DNA of 33,906 bases from Spirochaetota bacterium (GCA_038043445.1 JBBTBY010000026.1:1-33906); one strand, 5' to 3'; positions 23,473 to 33,026 are shown, counted from the stretch's first letter. Notes: generated from the letters alone by a model not told the origin. A program made the numbers and translations.

Positions 23473-23501
23473 GACGTGAGCCTGCCTTTATCAGGGAAAA
23501 C

Positions 23502-23530
23502 AGTATATAGCGGGGTTGGTTAAATTGCGA
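23502..23530 (-). promoter_or_regulatory. Candidate murA promoter
   Basis: On the minus strand TCGCAA (23525-23530) and TATACT (23502-23507) are spaced 17 bp. Predicted start near 23495, about 23 nt before the ATG at 23472. It lies in the 62-bp gap after the upstream membrane-protein gene. Confidence 0.5.
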
Positions 23531-23534
23531 GTGT

Positions 23535-24167
23535 TCAGCCCGGCGTGAATACCTTCGCAAGCATTCGCACATCGAACCATGAGAGGAAAAGCATCTCGGC
23601 CAGGCCCAGTGCGATGAAATAGAAGGCTGCGGCACCTATGGCGCGATGCGGCTGCTCGATCCAGAGTCCGCCCCCGCTTCCCTTCATGAGATCGCGCGCA
23701 ACGGGCTCGGTTATGCCGAGCCGCGGCAAGCCGATGATCGAGACGGCCACCGCGCCAAGATAGAGCACGATGCTTATTATCGACTGCGCCATGACGATGG
23801 GAATGGACGCGCTTTGTCCTATGGTGAACGCGATAACGCGTCCGACGATGATGGAGCCGAACGAGATGAGAAGCCCGCGGCTTTTGAACGCGATGCTGAA
23901 CGCGACAGCGAAGATCCCGTAGAAAAGGACCATCAATCCGACAGCGGGAACGACCGATGCCATATCCTTTTTATCCTGGAGAAAACCGGCCATCATGACG
24001 CCGGAATGCACGACGATGAATTCCATGACGAGTATGCCGACACCGAGGCGCACCCATCGCCCTTGTTCGTAGCGCAGGGGGTCTTTCCAGACGAGGATGA
24101 GCCGTATCCCGAGGAATATGCAGGGCAGTCCTGCGCTTACGGCGGCGATGATCTGAAGCAGCTTCAT
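23535..24167 (-). CDS. Multi-pass membrane protein of unknown function
   Basis: A 210-residue protein from ATG 24167 (MKLLQIIAAVSAGLPCIFLG) with about six hydrophobic helices: roughly 3-24, 38-60 (LGVGILVMEFIVVHSGVMM), 70-92, 98-117, 122-145 (IVMAQSIISIVLYLGAVAVS) and 178-200. A short basic loop (KDPLRYEQGRWVR) follows the first helix, and a cytoplasmic-looking loop (LPRLGITEPVARDLMKG) precedes the last. I recognise no family or catalytic motif. It has its own promoter immediately upstream and a very short or absent leader. The murA promoter follows it. Confidence 0.6.
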   Translation of the reverse strand: MKLLQIIAAVSAGLPCIFLGIRLILVWKDPLRYEQGRWVRLGVGILVMEFIVVHSGVMMAGFLQDKKDMASVVPAVGLMVLFYGIFAVAFSIAFKSRGLLISFGSIIVGRVIAFTIGQSASIPIVMAQSIISIVLYLGAVAVSIIGLPRLGITEPVARDLMKGSGGGLWIEQPHRAIGAAAFYFIALGLAEMLFLSWFDVRMLAKVFTPG

Positions 24168-24178
24168 GGGCAAAGAAG

Positions 24179-24207
24179 AGTATATGCGAACGGCCGCGTA
24201 CGGTCAA
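24179..24207 (-). promoter_or_regulatory. Promoter of the 210-aa membrane-protein gene
   Basis: On the minus strand TTGACC (24202-24207) and TATACT (24179-24184) are spaced 17 bp. The ATG at 24167 is 11 nt from the -10, so the leader would be only about 4-5 nt and no ribosome site is present. Confidence 0.65.
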
Positions 24208-24231
24208 ATGAACGCAGCGTACACGGCATGA

Positions 24232-26910
24232 CTAGAAGATGACGTTCAGGGAAAGGGTATAGCTTAGCCCGAACACTTCCTCATATTTCGCCGCGGCATC
24301 GATACGGCAGTTCATGAGGCCGATATCGAACATCACTGCGAGCCCGGCACCGACGTTGAGCATCGCGTTCACGCTGCCGATATTGTCGAGATAGGCGCCG
24401 GCGCGTACTTCAAAGAAGTCGAATATGCGGTACATGCTCCCGAACCCGATGCTGCTGTTCTCGAACGGCGAGTATCCGTAATGGAGATAAAGATAGAGGA
24501 GATTGTTCTCCACATTGATGAGATTGTAGTTCACATCGGCGCCGAACGATATCGGGAGGGGATCGCTTATCCCGCCGTAATTGTAGGGCAATCCGATATT
24601 CCTTCCGTACACGCCGAAGGCGAGCGTGTCCTTTTGTTCGTCGGTGCTGAGATAGATCATCTCCGTCACGAGCTTCTGCCACTCATAGTCCTTCATTTTG
24701 TCGGCCGTTTTCTTTTTCGCGAGCGCGACCTCGTCCGCCTTGTCAAGTGCGCTCTTCTCGACCTCCGCAGCGTACACGTCGTCGAGCTGGGCGAGCTTCT
24801 GCTTATTATCGCCGACGACCGACCGCGCGATAACGATGTCCTCAAGGGCGAGCTCGTTCTTTTTCGCATAGAGCGTTTCGATATCGGCTATCTGCCGTTT
24901 CCCCTTCCCTTCGGTCTCCGTCTTGAGCTGCTCGATGACCTCGCGCTTGGCCCGATAGATGCCGAGCAGAAGGTCGCCGAATATCACGCGTTCCTTGCTT
25001 TTGTATTCGCGCAGTCTGTCGCTTAAGCTCCCCGCATCGGCCGCGGTCATGAGGTCCAATTCCTTTTTGAGGCTTATCTTCTTCAGCTCGCGGAGCACAT
25101 CCGTCTCCCGCGCGGCGAGCGCGCTCACCTGCTGCGCAAAAATGTTCTTGAGCTCTATCTGTTTGCCGGCCGTTTCGACCGCTATCTGATCGCGATAATC
25201 GAACAGCGCCACCCGTTTCGCGAGCGATTTGATCACCTTGTCGAACAGGAGGCGTTCTACCGGCGGCATCTGGTATTTACCGAAATTCCCCATGGCACGC
25301 GATACGTTCTCGGAGAACATCCGCACACGCTCACGCTTCTGTTCGGTGACGTTCTCAAGCGGCAGTTTCAGGAACTGTCCCGCCTCCGCCTTCGCGTCCG
25401 GCTTCAGATTATTATAGCTGACGATGATCCTCGACTTCTCTTCGGTGCCGTACATCTTCCGCGCGATGGACTGATATGTCTCGTTCGTCTCAACACGGTA
25501 TTCCCGGTACCCGCGCATCTTCTCTTCCATTTCGCGCACTTTCAGCTCGCGCTCCCTGAGCGCTGCAAGATGCGCGCTGTCGGGCACTTTTATCGCATCA
25601 CCCTTCTTCACCCGCTCGGGGTTCTTCAGGGCATTGAACGCGATGAGGTACTTGACGAGATCGGCCGAGCCGTAGAATTTCTGCGCGACCGTGTTCCAGT
25701 TCTCCTTCTCGCCGAGCTCGTACGATTCCACCTTTACGCCAGTTGCATCCACCGGCGGAATGCCGGCGTCCTTGTTCGCGAGGAAATTCTCGTACTGCAC
25801 TATCAGCTGATCGACCTTGCCGAGGAGCTCCGTGTTCTTCGAATATTTCTCCAGTTTTTTCCGGTAGAAATCGATATCGACGCTGTTGTTCTCGATATCG
25901 CTCGCGGTTATCTTCGCCAGCGCCTCGCCGTTCTCCCGCACGGTATTGCTCGCGATGCCTATGAGCGATGCTATCTCGGCGGTCACGTTCGAGAGGAAGC
26001 TGCTCACATAGACCGCATCGATCTCGCGTTTCTGGTCGCGCGTGAACTCATAGAGCTTTGCCCGCGTCGCATAGACGTTCTTCACGTCCGCTTTCCGCTT
26101 CGCGTACCGGTCGTTCAGGTCCGTAAGCCCTGCCTGGCGCACGTTCTGATATTCCGCTTCCTTCGCGGTGATAGTCTCGGCCTTGAGCGTCTTGCTTTCT
26201 TTGATGCCGCGGTTCTTCGCGCGTATCTCGTCCTCGAGCAGCGCCGCCTGCACCGCACGCTCCGCTTCCACGTCCGCCTCGGTGATGAGCTGTTCGGGCA
26301 TACCGAGGTAGGGTGCCTTGAAACGCAACGTCATGTTCACATCGGCGAAGAACGTCCGCGCGGTGACATCGTCTATCGTCGATTGATAATAATTGAGGTT
26401 GACGCCGCCGGTGAACATATTGAGGAATTCAAAGAACCCGTTGCGGTTCGTCGGGTCGCTGTAGAGGTTGAGCCCATGCGAGCTGAACATGACGGGGATG
26501 CCGACCAGTATGTCGCTCGGGGTGAAATTCTGTATGACCTCGGCGCGCTCATTGCGTACGCCGAAACCGCCGTAGCCCAGGTACGTCGCATACGCACCGA
26601 AGCGCATGCCGCGGAGGAAATCGGCCTTGAGCCAGAAGAGCAGGTTCTCTGCGGCGATATCCTCGACAATGCCCTGATGGTGAAAGAATATCTCGGACTT
26701 ATCGCGTGTGCCGAATACGCTGCTGTATGTCCGGGACAGCGGGACATGCTGATCGAGGATGTCGTAGCACTTGCCCGTACCGATGACCATCGGCGCGCTG
26801 TCGTACACAAGGAGATCCGGCGAAGCGGCGAGCGGCTGAGCGGCTGTCAGCGCAGCGAACAAGGCGCCGAACGCCATCCGCAATGTTCCGTTGTATCGCA
26901 TCGTTTCCAT
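24232..26910 (-). CDS. Outer-membrane barrel protein with coiled-coil and two LysM domains inserted
   Basis: An 892-residue exported protein with signal peptide (about residues 4-29). Residues 31-200 look like the first half of a PorV/UPF0164-type outer-membrane barrel (FGAYATYLGYGGFGVRN, NFTPSDILVGIPV, FADVNMTLRFKA). Residues 205-380 are highly charged helix, probably coiled coil. Two LysM-like peptidoglycan-binding domains follow at about 394-444 (YELGEKENWNTVAQKFYG) and 471-517 (YRVETNETYQSIARKMYG), then more coiled coil to about 755. Residues 762-892 (FGVYGRNIGLPYNYGG ... YTLSLNVIF) return to barrel-like strands ending in Phe. I infer two barrel halves flanking a periplasmic wall-binding insert. 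It starts 2 nt after the giant gene, so is coupled to it; ATG 26901 is an alternative start. Exact family uncertain. Confidence 0.72.
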   Translation of the reverse strand: METMRYNGTLRMAFGALFAALTAAQPLAASPDLLVYDSAPMVIGTGKCYDILDQHVPLSRTYSSVFGTRDKSEIFFHHQGIVEDIAAENLLFWLKADFLRGMRFGAYATYLGYGGFGVRNERAEVIQNFTPSDILVGIPVMFSSHGLNLYSDPTNRNGFFEFLNMFTGGVNLNYYQSTIDDVTARTFFADVNMTLRFKAPYLGMPEQLITEADVEAERAVQAALLEDEIRAKNRGIKESKTLKAETITAKEAEYQNVRQAGLTDLNDRYAKRKADVKNVYATRAKLYEFTRDQKREIDAVYVSSFLSNVTAEIASLIGIASNTVRENGEALAKITASDIENNSVDIDFYRKKLEKYSKNTELLGKVDQLIVQYENFLANKDAGIPPVDATGVKVESYELGEKENWNTVAQKFYGSADLVKYLIAFNALKNPERVKKGDAIKVPDSAHLAALRERELKVREMEEKMRGYREYRVETNETYQSIARKMYGTEEKSRIIVSYNNLKPDAKAEAGQFLKLPLENVTEQKRERVRMFSENVSRAMGNFGKYQMPPVERLLFDKVIKSLAKRVALFDYRDQIAVETAGKQIELKNIFAQQVSALAARETDVLRELKKISLKKELDLMTAADAGSLSDRLREYKSKERVIFGDLLLGIYRAKREVIEQLKTETEGKGKRQIADIETLYAKKNELALEDIVIARSVVGDNKQKLAQLDDVYAAEVEKSALDKADEVALAKKKTADKMKDYEWQKLVTEMIYLSTDEQKDTLAFGVYGRNIGLPYNYGGISDPLPISFGADVNYNLINVENNLLYLYLHYGYSPFENSSIGFGSMYRIFDFFEVRAGAYLDNIGSVNAMLNVGAGLAVMFDIGLMNCRIDAAAKYEEVFGLSYTLSLNVIF

Positions 26911-26912
26911 AC

Positions 26913-29900
26913 CTATTTCTTCACTATCACTTTGACTTTCTTATTGTATCCATTGGGTCCGGTGATGATGCCCAGATAGAGCCCCGAGGGCGCCTTCACC
27001 CCGCCCATGGTCCCGTTCCATTCGGCGCTCTTGAACTCCGCGGTGAACGCATAATCGCCGATCTTATGCCCCATGGCGGTATAGATATGCAGCTTATAGC
27101 GCGGCAGGTCCTCGCTGCGTGTATCCTCCCTCAGGTAGACGATGAAACGTTCTCCGCGTTCCGGGTTGAAGAGCGTTTTCGTCGCAGCGCTTATCGCGTT
27201 CGCTTCCATGACGATGCCCGGCAATATCGTCGTTTCGCTCGTCGCATCCGGTGAGTAATCGTTCAGGGTGAGCGCATACTGCTGACCCTGGATATTGAGC
27301 GCCGCGAGGCCCGTCTGTTCGGATCTCCGCAGAACGAGCCGGAAACGGTCGCGTATCGTCGCATTGTCATGCATCTTCAATACGATAAGGAAGGGGCGGT
27401 CAACATTCGACAGTGCGACCGGCGTTTCAAAGAGTATCCGTATCTTATTGTCCGCTGCTATGGAGAACCCGCCGGGCACCAGACTGTCAGCGGCATCGAA
27501 CGATCCCGGGGATGTCCCGGTATCGAGATAGGTGGACACATTGCCGATGTCGTTGGTGGCCATGGCGGCGGCGAACGACGTTGCATTGCTTCCCTCGAGC
27601 GCCAGCGTGAACCCGTTGACGGAGAACACCGCATCATTATCGTTCGCGCGCATGGTAATGCGCATCGCCGCGATGCCGTTCTGCCCCTGTTTCACATACG
27701 TGGAGAGGAGCGATGACACGCTCGCGATGACGGCATTATTGTCGAGCGAGATCGGATAGACAGGATATGTCGAGAACAGCGAGGAGCGTTCGACGATGCC
27801 GCCGTTGGGGCCGCTCGCGGAAACGCGGACGATACGCAGTTCCGGCCGTGCCGCATCATTGAACGTAAGCGGGGTGAACGTGACGAAATAGCGGTCGGCG
27901 GTGGGCCGTACCGAATTCGTAATGGCGGGGAACAGTATGGTGACGACGGCATTGTCGTTCGAGATGAAGTAATTCGTTGAGATGGCGACGCCGGTCGAAT
28001 AATCGAAAGATGCCGTCGTATTGGTGTATATGCGGATGTATCCGGTGAACGGTACGTTCGTCGTGAGATTGGTGACCGTGATGCCGTACACCGTCTCGAC
28101 ATTGGCGCCTTCCGCTTCCCGGTACATATCGAACGCTGCGAGCGCGACCTGCACATTGGATATCGCCTGCACATTGCTCTGCGGATATACCTGATAGATG
28201 TACTGGTCCCAGAATTCCGCCGCAGGATCGACGACGATGATGTTGGTATACGGGAGCGGACCGTTGGTCATGCCGGTGGCGAAACCGAGCTGCGTATGCC
28301 CGTCATTGATCCTGTCCACGAACCGTATCGCGGCAGGATTCGCCCCTGCGGGTGCTATCTCAAGCCCCAAACGCTTCCCGATCATGGCGCCGACATTGTA
28401 ACCCACGAACACCGTCACCGCATTCGTCCCGGAGAGCACTATCGGGCTGTCAGCGAGGTCGAGCGTTACCCCGGCATCGTTGAAGTCGATCGCCGCGAGC
28501 GTGGTGCCGAGTTTCCCGCTGATCTTGTTTGTGGCCAGGTATACGGTGGTCGGGACATTGGCGTCCGGTGCAGCGGCATTACGTTTCACATCGACGTATC
28601 TGAGATAGTTCGTCGCATCATTGTCGTCCCCGGCGAGCGTGAACGCGATGTAGGGGTTCTTATCGCTCGATCCGTACACCGACGCGTCGATGAAGTCATT
28701 GGTCATCACGGTGACGACGACATTGTAGCTGTCGATGCGCATCACCTTCGACTGATAATCGAAGAGCGCGTTGGTGTTCTCAAAGACGTTCGTGCTGCCG
28801 GTATAGTAGAGATTGGTGATCTGGAATCCGATGCGGTCGTTCTTCGAAAGCGCTATGGTATTCGTGAGCTCGAAGACAAGATAGAATTTGTCCCCGAGGA
28901 AGGTGTTCGAGTTGTTGATCTGATCGGGCGTGCCGTCGGCGATGGTGCAGCGGATATCGAAGCTTCCCCCGGCGATGACATTGGTCCAGCCGACCAGGAT
29001 ATCCCCTGCGTCGTAGCGCGTCGATTCAAGCGATGTATTCGTGCTTTCGCGATAGAGGTATGCGATGCCGTCCACGTTCGAACTTATTGTTGACGTAAAG
29101 GTGCGCACCGCAACGCCGGTGAAGGCGTCGGCATCGTTCGTATCGTTATCGCCGTAGATGCGTATATATTCCGCCACGACCTTCTGGTTCGTGCCGAACG
29201 ATTCGGGCATATAGTTGTTCGTCGCGTCCTTCAGGTAAAAATCGAACGGATATGCCGCAAGGAGCGTGATGCGGTGATTCGATACCGACCCTGCCAGGGG
29301 AGATGCACCGGCGGCATTCGTTGCCGTCGCATTGGTCGGATAGAGCCCCCCGAGCCCGTCCGCGAAGGTAAGCGAACGTATGGCATTGGTAAGCTGCATG
29401 CCGATGGTGGCGGTGGGGGTGCCGGAGAATTTTATCTCGCACCCCACGAAGAACGTGTTCGTTCTCCCGGTCATCGGATACAGGGTCCCGAGCGAGACGA
29501 GCGCATTTTTTGTTGCATCGAAGTTCGCGAACCCGACGCTTGCGTCATTGGTGCTGTTGAACACCCCATCGCCGTCGATATCATGGAACACGCGCAATGC
29601 ACCGAGGTCGCCCATCGTCGCCGTGCCGGTGTTCGAAACGGCGATCGTAGAGAGGAAATTCGTCGCGTCGGGGTCATCGCTCAGTACGAGCACCTTCATA
29701 TTGTTGATGTATCCCGCCTGTACCGCCGGTGCATTGTTGCTCTCCATCGAGGCCGCATACACGCCCACGCGGTAATTATCCATTCTGCTCGCGATCGTCG
29801 GATTATAGCTGTTGGTGAATTTCAGGACATTGGTAACGATGGCGTTGGTGGGGCCGTCCGGGCCGATGCCGTGGATCATGGAGATGTACCCGTTCACCAG

Positions 29901-32900
29901 ATTGGTGTAGAGCCCTGCCGCGGCGCTGTTGGTCACCCGTAACGCAGCCCACAGGCGCGTCGGGTTCAACTGTACGCCGCTCAGATTGTTCTCGTTGAGT
30001 GACAGCGAGATGGGAAGGTTCGGGTTCGTGAAATTCGTTTTTGCGAGGAATTTCTCGTTCGTCTGGAAACCGTCTATCGCATTGGTCTCGCGATAGAGAT
30101 AGATCTCGCCCTGCACGTTCGAGCAGAACCCGCCGAGGCGCACATCGACATTGGTGATGCGCTGCGCGAACAGGTCCTCAAAGACATCGGCAATGAGATC
30201 GACAGAGGCGATGGGATAAATATTCGACACCGCCATCGACGCCGGTATGCCGAAATTGTTGCCGCCGTTGACGATATAGAAATCCCAGGGGTTGTTGAGG
30301 AACGATTTTATCGTGACATAATTCGTGGTCGAGGGACCGCTTGACGACCCGGCGATGTACGAATACTGCGCATAATTGTCGTCGATACCGTCCGTGAGCC
30401 CTATCGACCCGTTGGTGAGCAGAAGCCCGAAGGTGTTGCTGATGACCAATTCGCTGCCGCTCACGTCATAGCCGACGTAGAGTACCGTTTCATTGGTGCC
30501 GCTGACCGCGAGCGGGACGGAGAACGATATGCGCGTCTGCCCGTTGGTGAACGAATTGTACGAGAGCATGTTGTACGACGGATGGCTTAAGAGCTTGATG
30601 TACGGGATATGCCCGAGCGCAAAGCTCAGGTTCGACGCGTATCGGTTCGTCGTGACATCGATGTACGAGAGATAGTTGGTGCCGTCAGGATCATCGCCCG
30701 AAAGGCTTATCTTGAGATAGCGATTGTTGAACGAGGACTGCAGCGGATTGAGCGGGACCTGTTCATTCGATATGTAGTTCACCACCACGCGGCCGTTGTC
30801 GATGCGGGCAGTTCGGGAGAACGCATTGGTCAGGAGATAGAGATTGGTGAACGCCCCGAGATCGGGGCCCTGGCAGCGCATATTGGTCATCTGGAACCAG
30901 ACGGTGTTCGTTTTTGCGTCTTCAACGTTATTCGTGAGCCTGAATAGCAGATAGAACCTGTCGGGGGTATACTGATCGGAGGAAACATTCGTGAAATCGC
31001 AGTTGATCGAAAAATCAGCGCCTGCTGCAACTGCATTGCTCGCGATGAACTGATCGGCGGCGGAGAATGTGCCGTTGCCGTTCGTTTCCTTATAGAGATA
31101 GGCGTAGCCGTAGACATTCGCCTTGGATGTTATTGTCCCGACCTTGACATCGACCCCCTTGAATACCTGTATGTTCGTTTCCTCGGTATCCATGAAGATA
31201 TCGAACGAACCGGCAACGACGCCCTGATTGGAGGAGAAGCTTGCCGGCATCATGGAGTAGGTGAGCCCGTAGAGGGAGTAGTCGAACGGCCGCGAGGTAT
31301 AGGGGATGAGCCGGTTCGTCGCCGGGATATTCCCCATCGGGAACGTACCGATGATGACGGGTGCCGCGGGGGAGTGCTCGTCGCCGTACGGGTCGCCGAA
31401 GATAAGGTTGGACGCCGCGAGCACCTTGAGCGCCACCGTGCTTCCCACCGTGCCGTTGAGCTCGGTATCATATACGCCGTAAAACGTCTTTGCGGTCGTA
31501 TTGACGATCTCGAACGCCGGGAACACGGATAGCGAGTATAACTTTCCGCCGCTTATCGAGCCGGCCATGATGGACGGATCGGCGCCGACCTCAAGACCGT
31601 CATTATCCTGATCGTAAAAGAGCTTGAGATACCCTACATCGGTATTCGACGCCGTTCCGGAATTGGTGAGGACAAATCCCTGGAAATAATTGGTGGCATC
31701 GGGATCGTTGTTCGATATGACCATCCTGAACTGCAGGTTATTGAACGAGCCCTGTTTCACCCGCTCTTCGGTGGTATTGGTGTAGTAATATACGTAGAGC
31801 TGATGCGTATCGACGCGCGATATACGCAGATCGCCCGTGGTGATGGAGCCGGCATTTTCCACGAGCGTCGGTCCCGGGCCGGGGCCGGTCACCGTAATAT
31901 CGTTCACGCGGATGCGGACGGTATCCGAGTATATGGCCGAAGCGGTATTGGTTATCTGCATCGCCAGCCAATAGCGCGTGGGCGACAGCGGGTTTATCGA
32001 TTGATTCGTCTCCGGCACGGTGAACGCGTTGAAAACGTTCGTTGCTGACGTCGTCGATATGTTCAGCATTTTCACGAGCATTTCATTGGTGGTGAAATTG
32101 GTGCGCAGTCCGTTGGTATCGCGGTAGAGATACAGCTGCCCGCGGAGGTCGGTATAATTGCCCTCGAGGCATATCGTGGTCGAAAGCATCTCTTCCGTAA
32201 CACCCTCGCCGTCGCGTCGCACCTCGAAATAGCCCATCGGCACTATGTTCGATATGCCGAGCGAAACGGGGGCGGTATTGCCCGCGCTGATGACCATGAA
32301 ATCCCACGGATTGACGATGAGCGCCGGCATCACTTTGACGATCTGGTTTTTGTACGTTTCGTTCGTGAGCGTCGTCCCGTTGCTGAGCGCCTGCGATGTC
32401 GGCGTCGTTTTATCGACCCACGAACGCATGTTGGTGCCTGTGGTGTTCTCAAGCGGCGTACCCCATACCTCGAAGGAGATGACATCGAGCCCGCCGGGAT
32501 TGAACGATGCGCTTTCATTCGTATAATAGATCAAAATGCAGTTCGAACTTATGCCGGGGATTCCGTTCGTCACGAACACATTGCCGCTCTCGTTCGCGCC
32601 GAGAAGCACCGAATCGATATTGGATATCGCGCAATTGGTGAACATGTACGGTATCTCGATGGCCGCCTGCTTTATCGGCGAGGTGAAATTCGTTTTCGCC
32701 TGGATATAATACGTGAACGAATAATACGCGGCACCGATGGTTATCTGCCCGGGCTTCACGCTCCCGTACGCGCTCACCGGGCCGGAAGGCTCGCGCAGCG
32801 TCACGTTCTGCCCGCCCGTTGTCCGCTGCCACCCGCAGGTCGAGTAATTGCTCACCGCCCCCTGATTCGTTATCTTCGGATCGAACAGCGGCGCATCCAC

Positions 32901-33026
32901 CTTGGAAGAAAATGCAAATGTACCGATATTGCTGATGCCCGGGTGCATATCGGCGATCACCATGAAATTCTTGTGTTGTGTTGTGTCGTGTTCGTTGCGT
33001 TTATCATGGCGCCGAGGCGTATCCAC
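26913..33026 (-). CDS. Giant repeat surface protein, 3' (main) part, frameshifted from upstream part
   Basis: The frame is open for 2,037 codons but its possible starts (GTG 33026, ATG 32963) have no ribosome site or signal peptide, and the 5' part of the protein is in another frame (see 32957-33906). Numbering from 33026, five copies of a roughly 340-residue unit are seen: an opener NPWDF/RPFDY/NPWDFY/YPFDFY/AAEFWDQY at 239, 579, 912, 1259 and 1602, a LYLYRxTN phrase about 60 residues later, and a DDPDATNYL-like phrase at 440, 778, 1117, 1467 and 1796. It is rich in Asn and Thr. Residues about 1953-2037 resemble the FlgD Ig-like/C-terminal sorting domain (WNGTMGG, PSGLYLGI). Likely secreted and surface-exposed; substrate or partner unknown. 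Confidence 0.72.
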   Translation of the reverse strand: MDTPRRHDKRNEHDTTQHKNFMVIADMHPGISNIGTFAFSSKVDAPLFDPKITNQGAVSNYSTCGWQRTTGGQNVTLREPSGPVSAYGSVKPGQITIGAAYYSFTYYIQAKTNFTSPIKQAAIEIPYMFTNCAISNIDSVLLGANESGNVFVTNGIPGISSNCILIYYTNESASFNPGGLDVISFEVWGTPLENTTGTNMRSWVDKTTPTSQALSNGTTLTNETYKNQIVKVMPALIVNPWDFMVISAGNTAPVSLGISNIVPMGYFEVRRDGEGVTEEMLSTTICLEGNYTDLRGQLYLYRDTNGLRTNFTTNEMLVKMLNISTTSATNVFNAFTVPETNQSINPLSPTRYWLAMQITNTASAIYSDTVRIRVNDITVTGPGPGPTLVENAGSITTGDLRISRVDTHQLYVYYYTNTTEERVKQGSFNNLQFRMVISNNDPDATNYFQGFVLTNSGTASNTDVGYLKLFYDQDNDGLEVGADPSIMAGSISGGKLYSLSVFPAFEIVNTTAKTFYGVYDTELNGTVGSTVALKVLAASNLIFGDPYGDEHSPAAPVIIGTFPMGNIPATNRLIPYTSRPFDYSLYGLTYSMMPASFSSNQGVVAGSFDIFMDTEETNIQVFKGVDVKVGTITSKANVYGYAYLYKETNGNGTFSAADQFIASNAVAAGADFSINCDFTNVSSDQYTPDRFYLLFRLTNNVEDAKTNTVWFQMTNMRCQGPDLGAFTNLYLLTNAFSRTARIDNGRVVVNYISNEQVPLNPLQSSFNNRYLKISLSGDDPDGTNYLSYIDVTTNRYASNLSFALGHIPYIKLLSHPSYNMLSYNSFTNGQTRISFSVPLAVSGTNETVLYVGYDVSGSELVISNTFGLLLTNGSIGLTDGIDDNYAQYSYIAGSSSGPSTTNYVTIKSFLNNPWDFYIVNGGNNFGIPASMAVSNIYPIASVDLIADVFEDLFAQRITNVDVRLGGFCSNVQGEIYLYRETNAIDGFQTNEKFLAKTNFTNPNLPISLSLNENNLSGVQLNPTRLWAALRVTNSAAAGLYTNLVNGYISMIHGIGPDGPTNAIVTNVLKFTNSYNPTIASRMDNYRVGVYAASMESNNAPAVQAGYINNMKVLVLSDDPDATNFLSTIAVSNTGTATMGDLGALRVFHDIDGDGVFNSTNDASVGFANFDATKNALVSLGTLYPMTGRTNTFFVGCEIKFSGTPTATIGMQLTNAIRSLTFADGLGGLYPTNATATNAAGASPLAGSVSNHRITLLAAYPFDFYLKDATNNYMPESFGTNQKVVAEYIRIYGDNDTNDADAFTGVAVRTFTSTISSNVDGIAYLYRESTNTSLESTRYDAGDILVGWTNVIAGGSFDIRCTIADGTPDQINNSNTFLGDKFYLVFELTNTIALSKNDRIGFQITNLYYTGSTNVFENTNALFDYQSKVMRIDSYNVVVTVMTNDFIDASVYGSSDKNPYIAFTLAGDDNDATNYLRYVDVKRNAAAPDANVPTTVYLATNKISGKLGTTLAAIDFNDAGVTLDLADSPIVLSGTNAVTVFVGYNVGAMIGKRLGLEIAPAGANPAAIRFVDRINDGHTQLGFATGMTNGPLPYTNIIVVDPAAEFWDQYIYQVYPQSNVQAISNVQVALAAFDMYREAEGANVETVYGITVTNLTTNVPFTGYIRIYTNTTASFDYSTGVAISTNYFISNDNAVVTILFPAITNSVRPTADRYFVTFTPLTFNDAARPELRIVRVSASGPNGGIVERSSLFSTYPVYPISLDNNAVIASVSSLLSTYVKQGQNGIAAMRITMRANDNDAVFSVNGFTLALEGSNATSFAAAMATNDIGNVSTYLDTGTSPGSFDAADSLVPGGFSIAADNKIRILFETPVALSNVDRPFLIVLKMHDNATIRDRFRLVLRRSEQTGLAALNIQGQQYALTLNDYSPDATSETTILPGIVMEANAISAATKTLFNPERGERFIVYLREDTRSEDLPRYKLHIYTAMGHKIGDYAFTAEFKSAEWNGTMGGVKAPSGLYLGIITGPNGYNKKVKVIVKK

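Noticed and set aside
25570-26979. Open frame of 469 codons on the plus strand opposite the LysM-barrel gene
   Set aside because: Opposite a protein with signal peptide, LysM domains and barrel strands; its own translation is shadow-like (many Arg, Glu, His) with no start signals.
32971-32992. CRISPR-like repeat
   Set aside because: The unit is only 5 bp and has no spacers; it is a simple tandem repeat.
32964-33026. Independent start of the 2,037-codon frame at GTG 33026 or ATG 32963
   Set aside because: Neither has a ribosome site or signal peptide, and the upstream frame joins it naturally if one repeat unit is removed.
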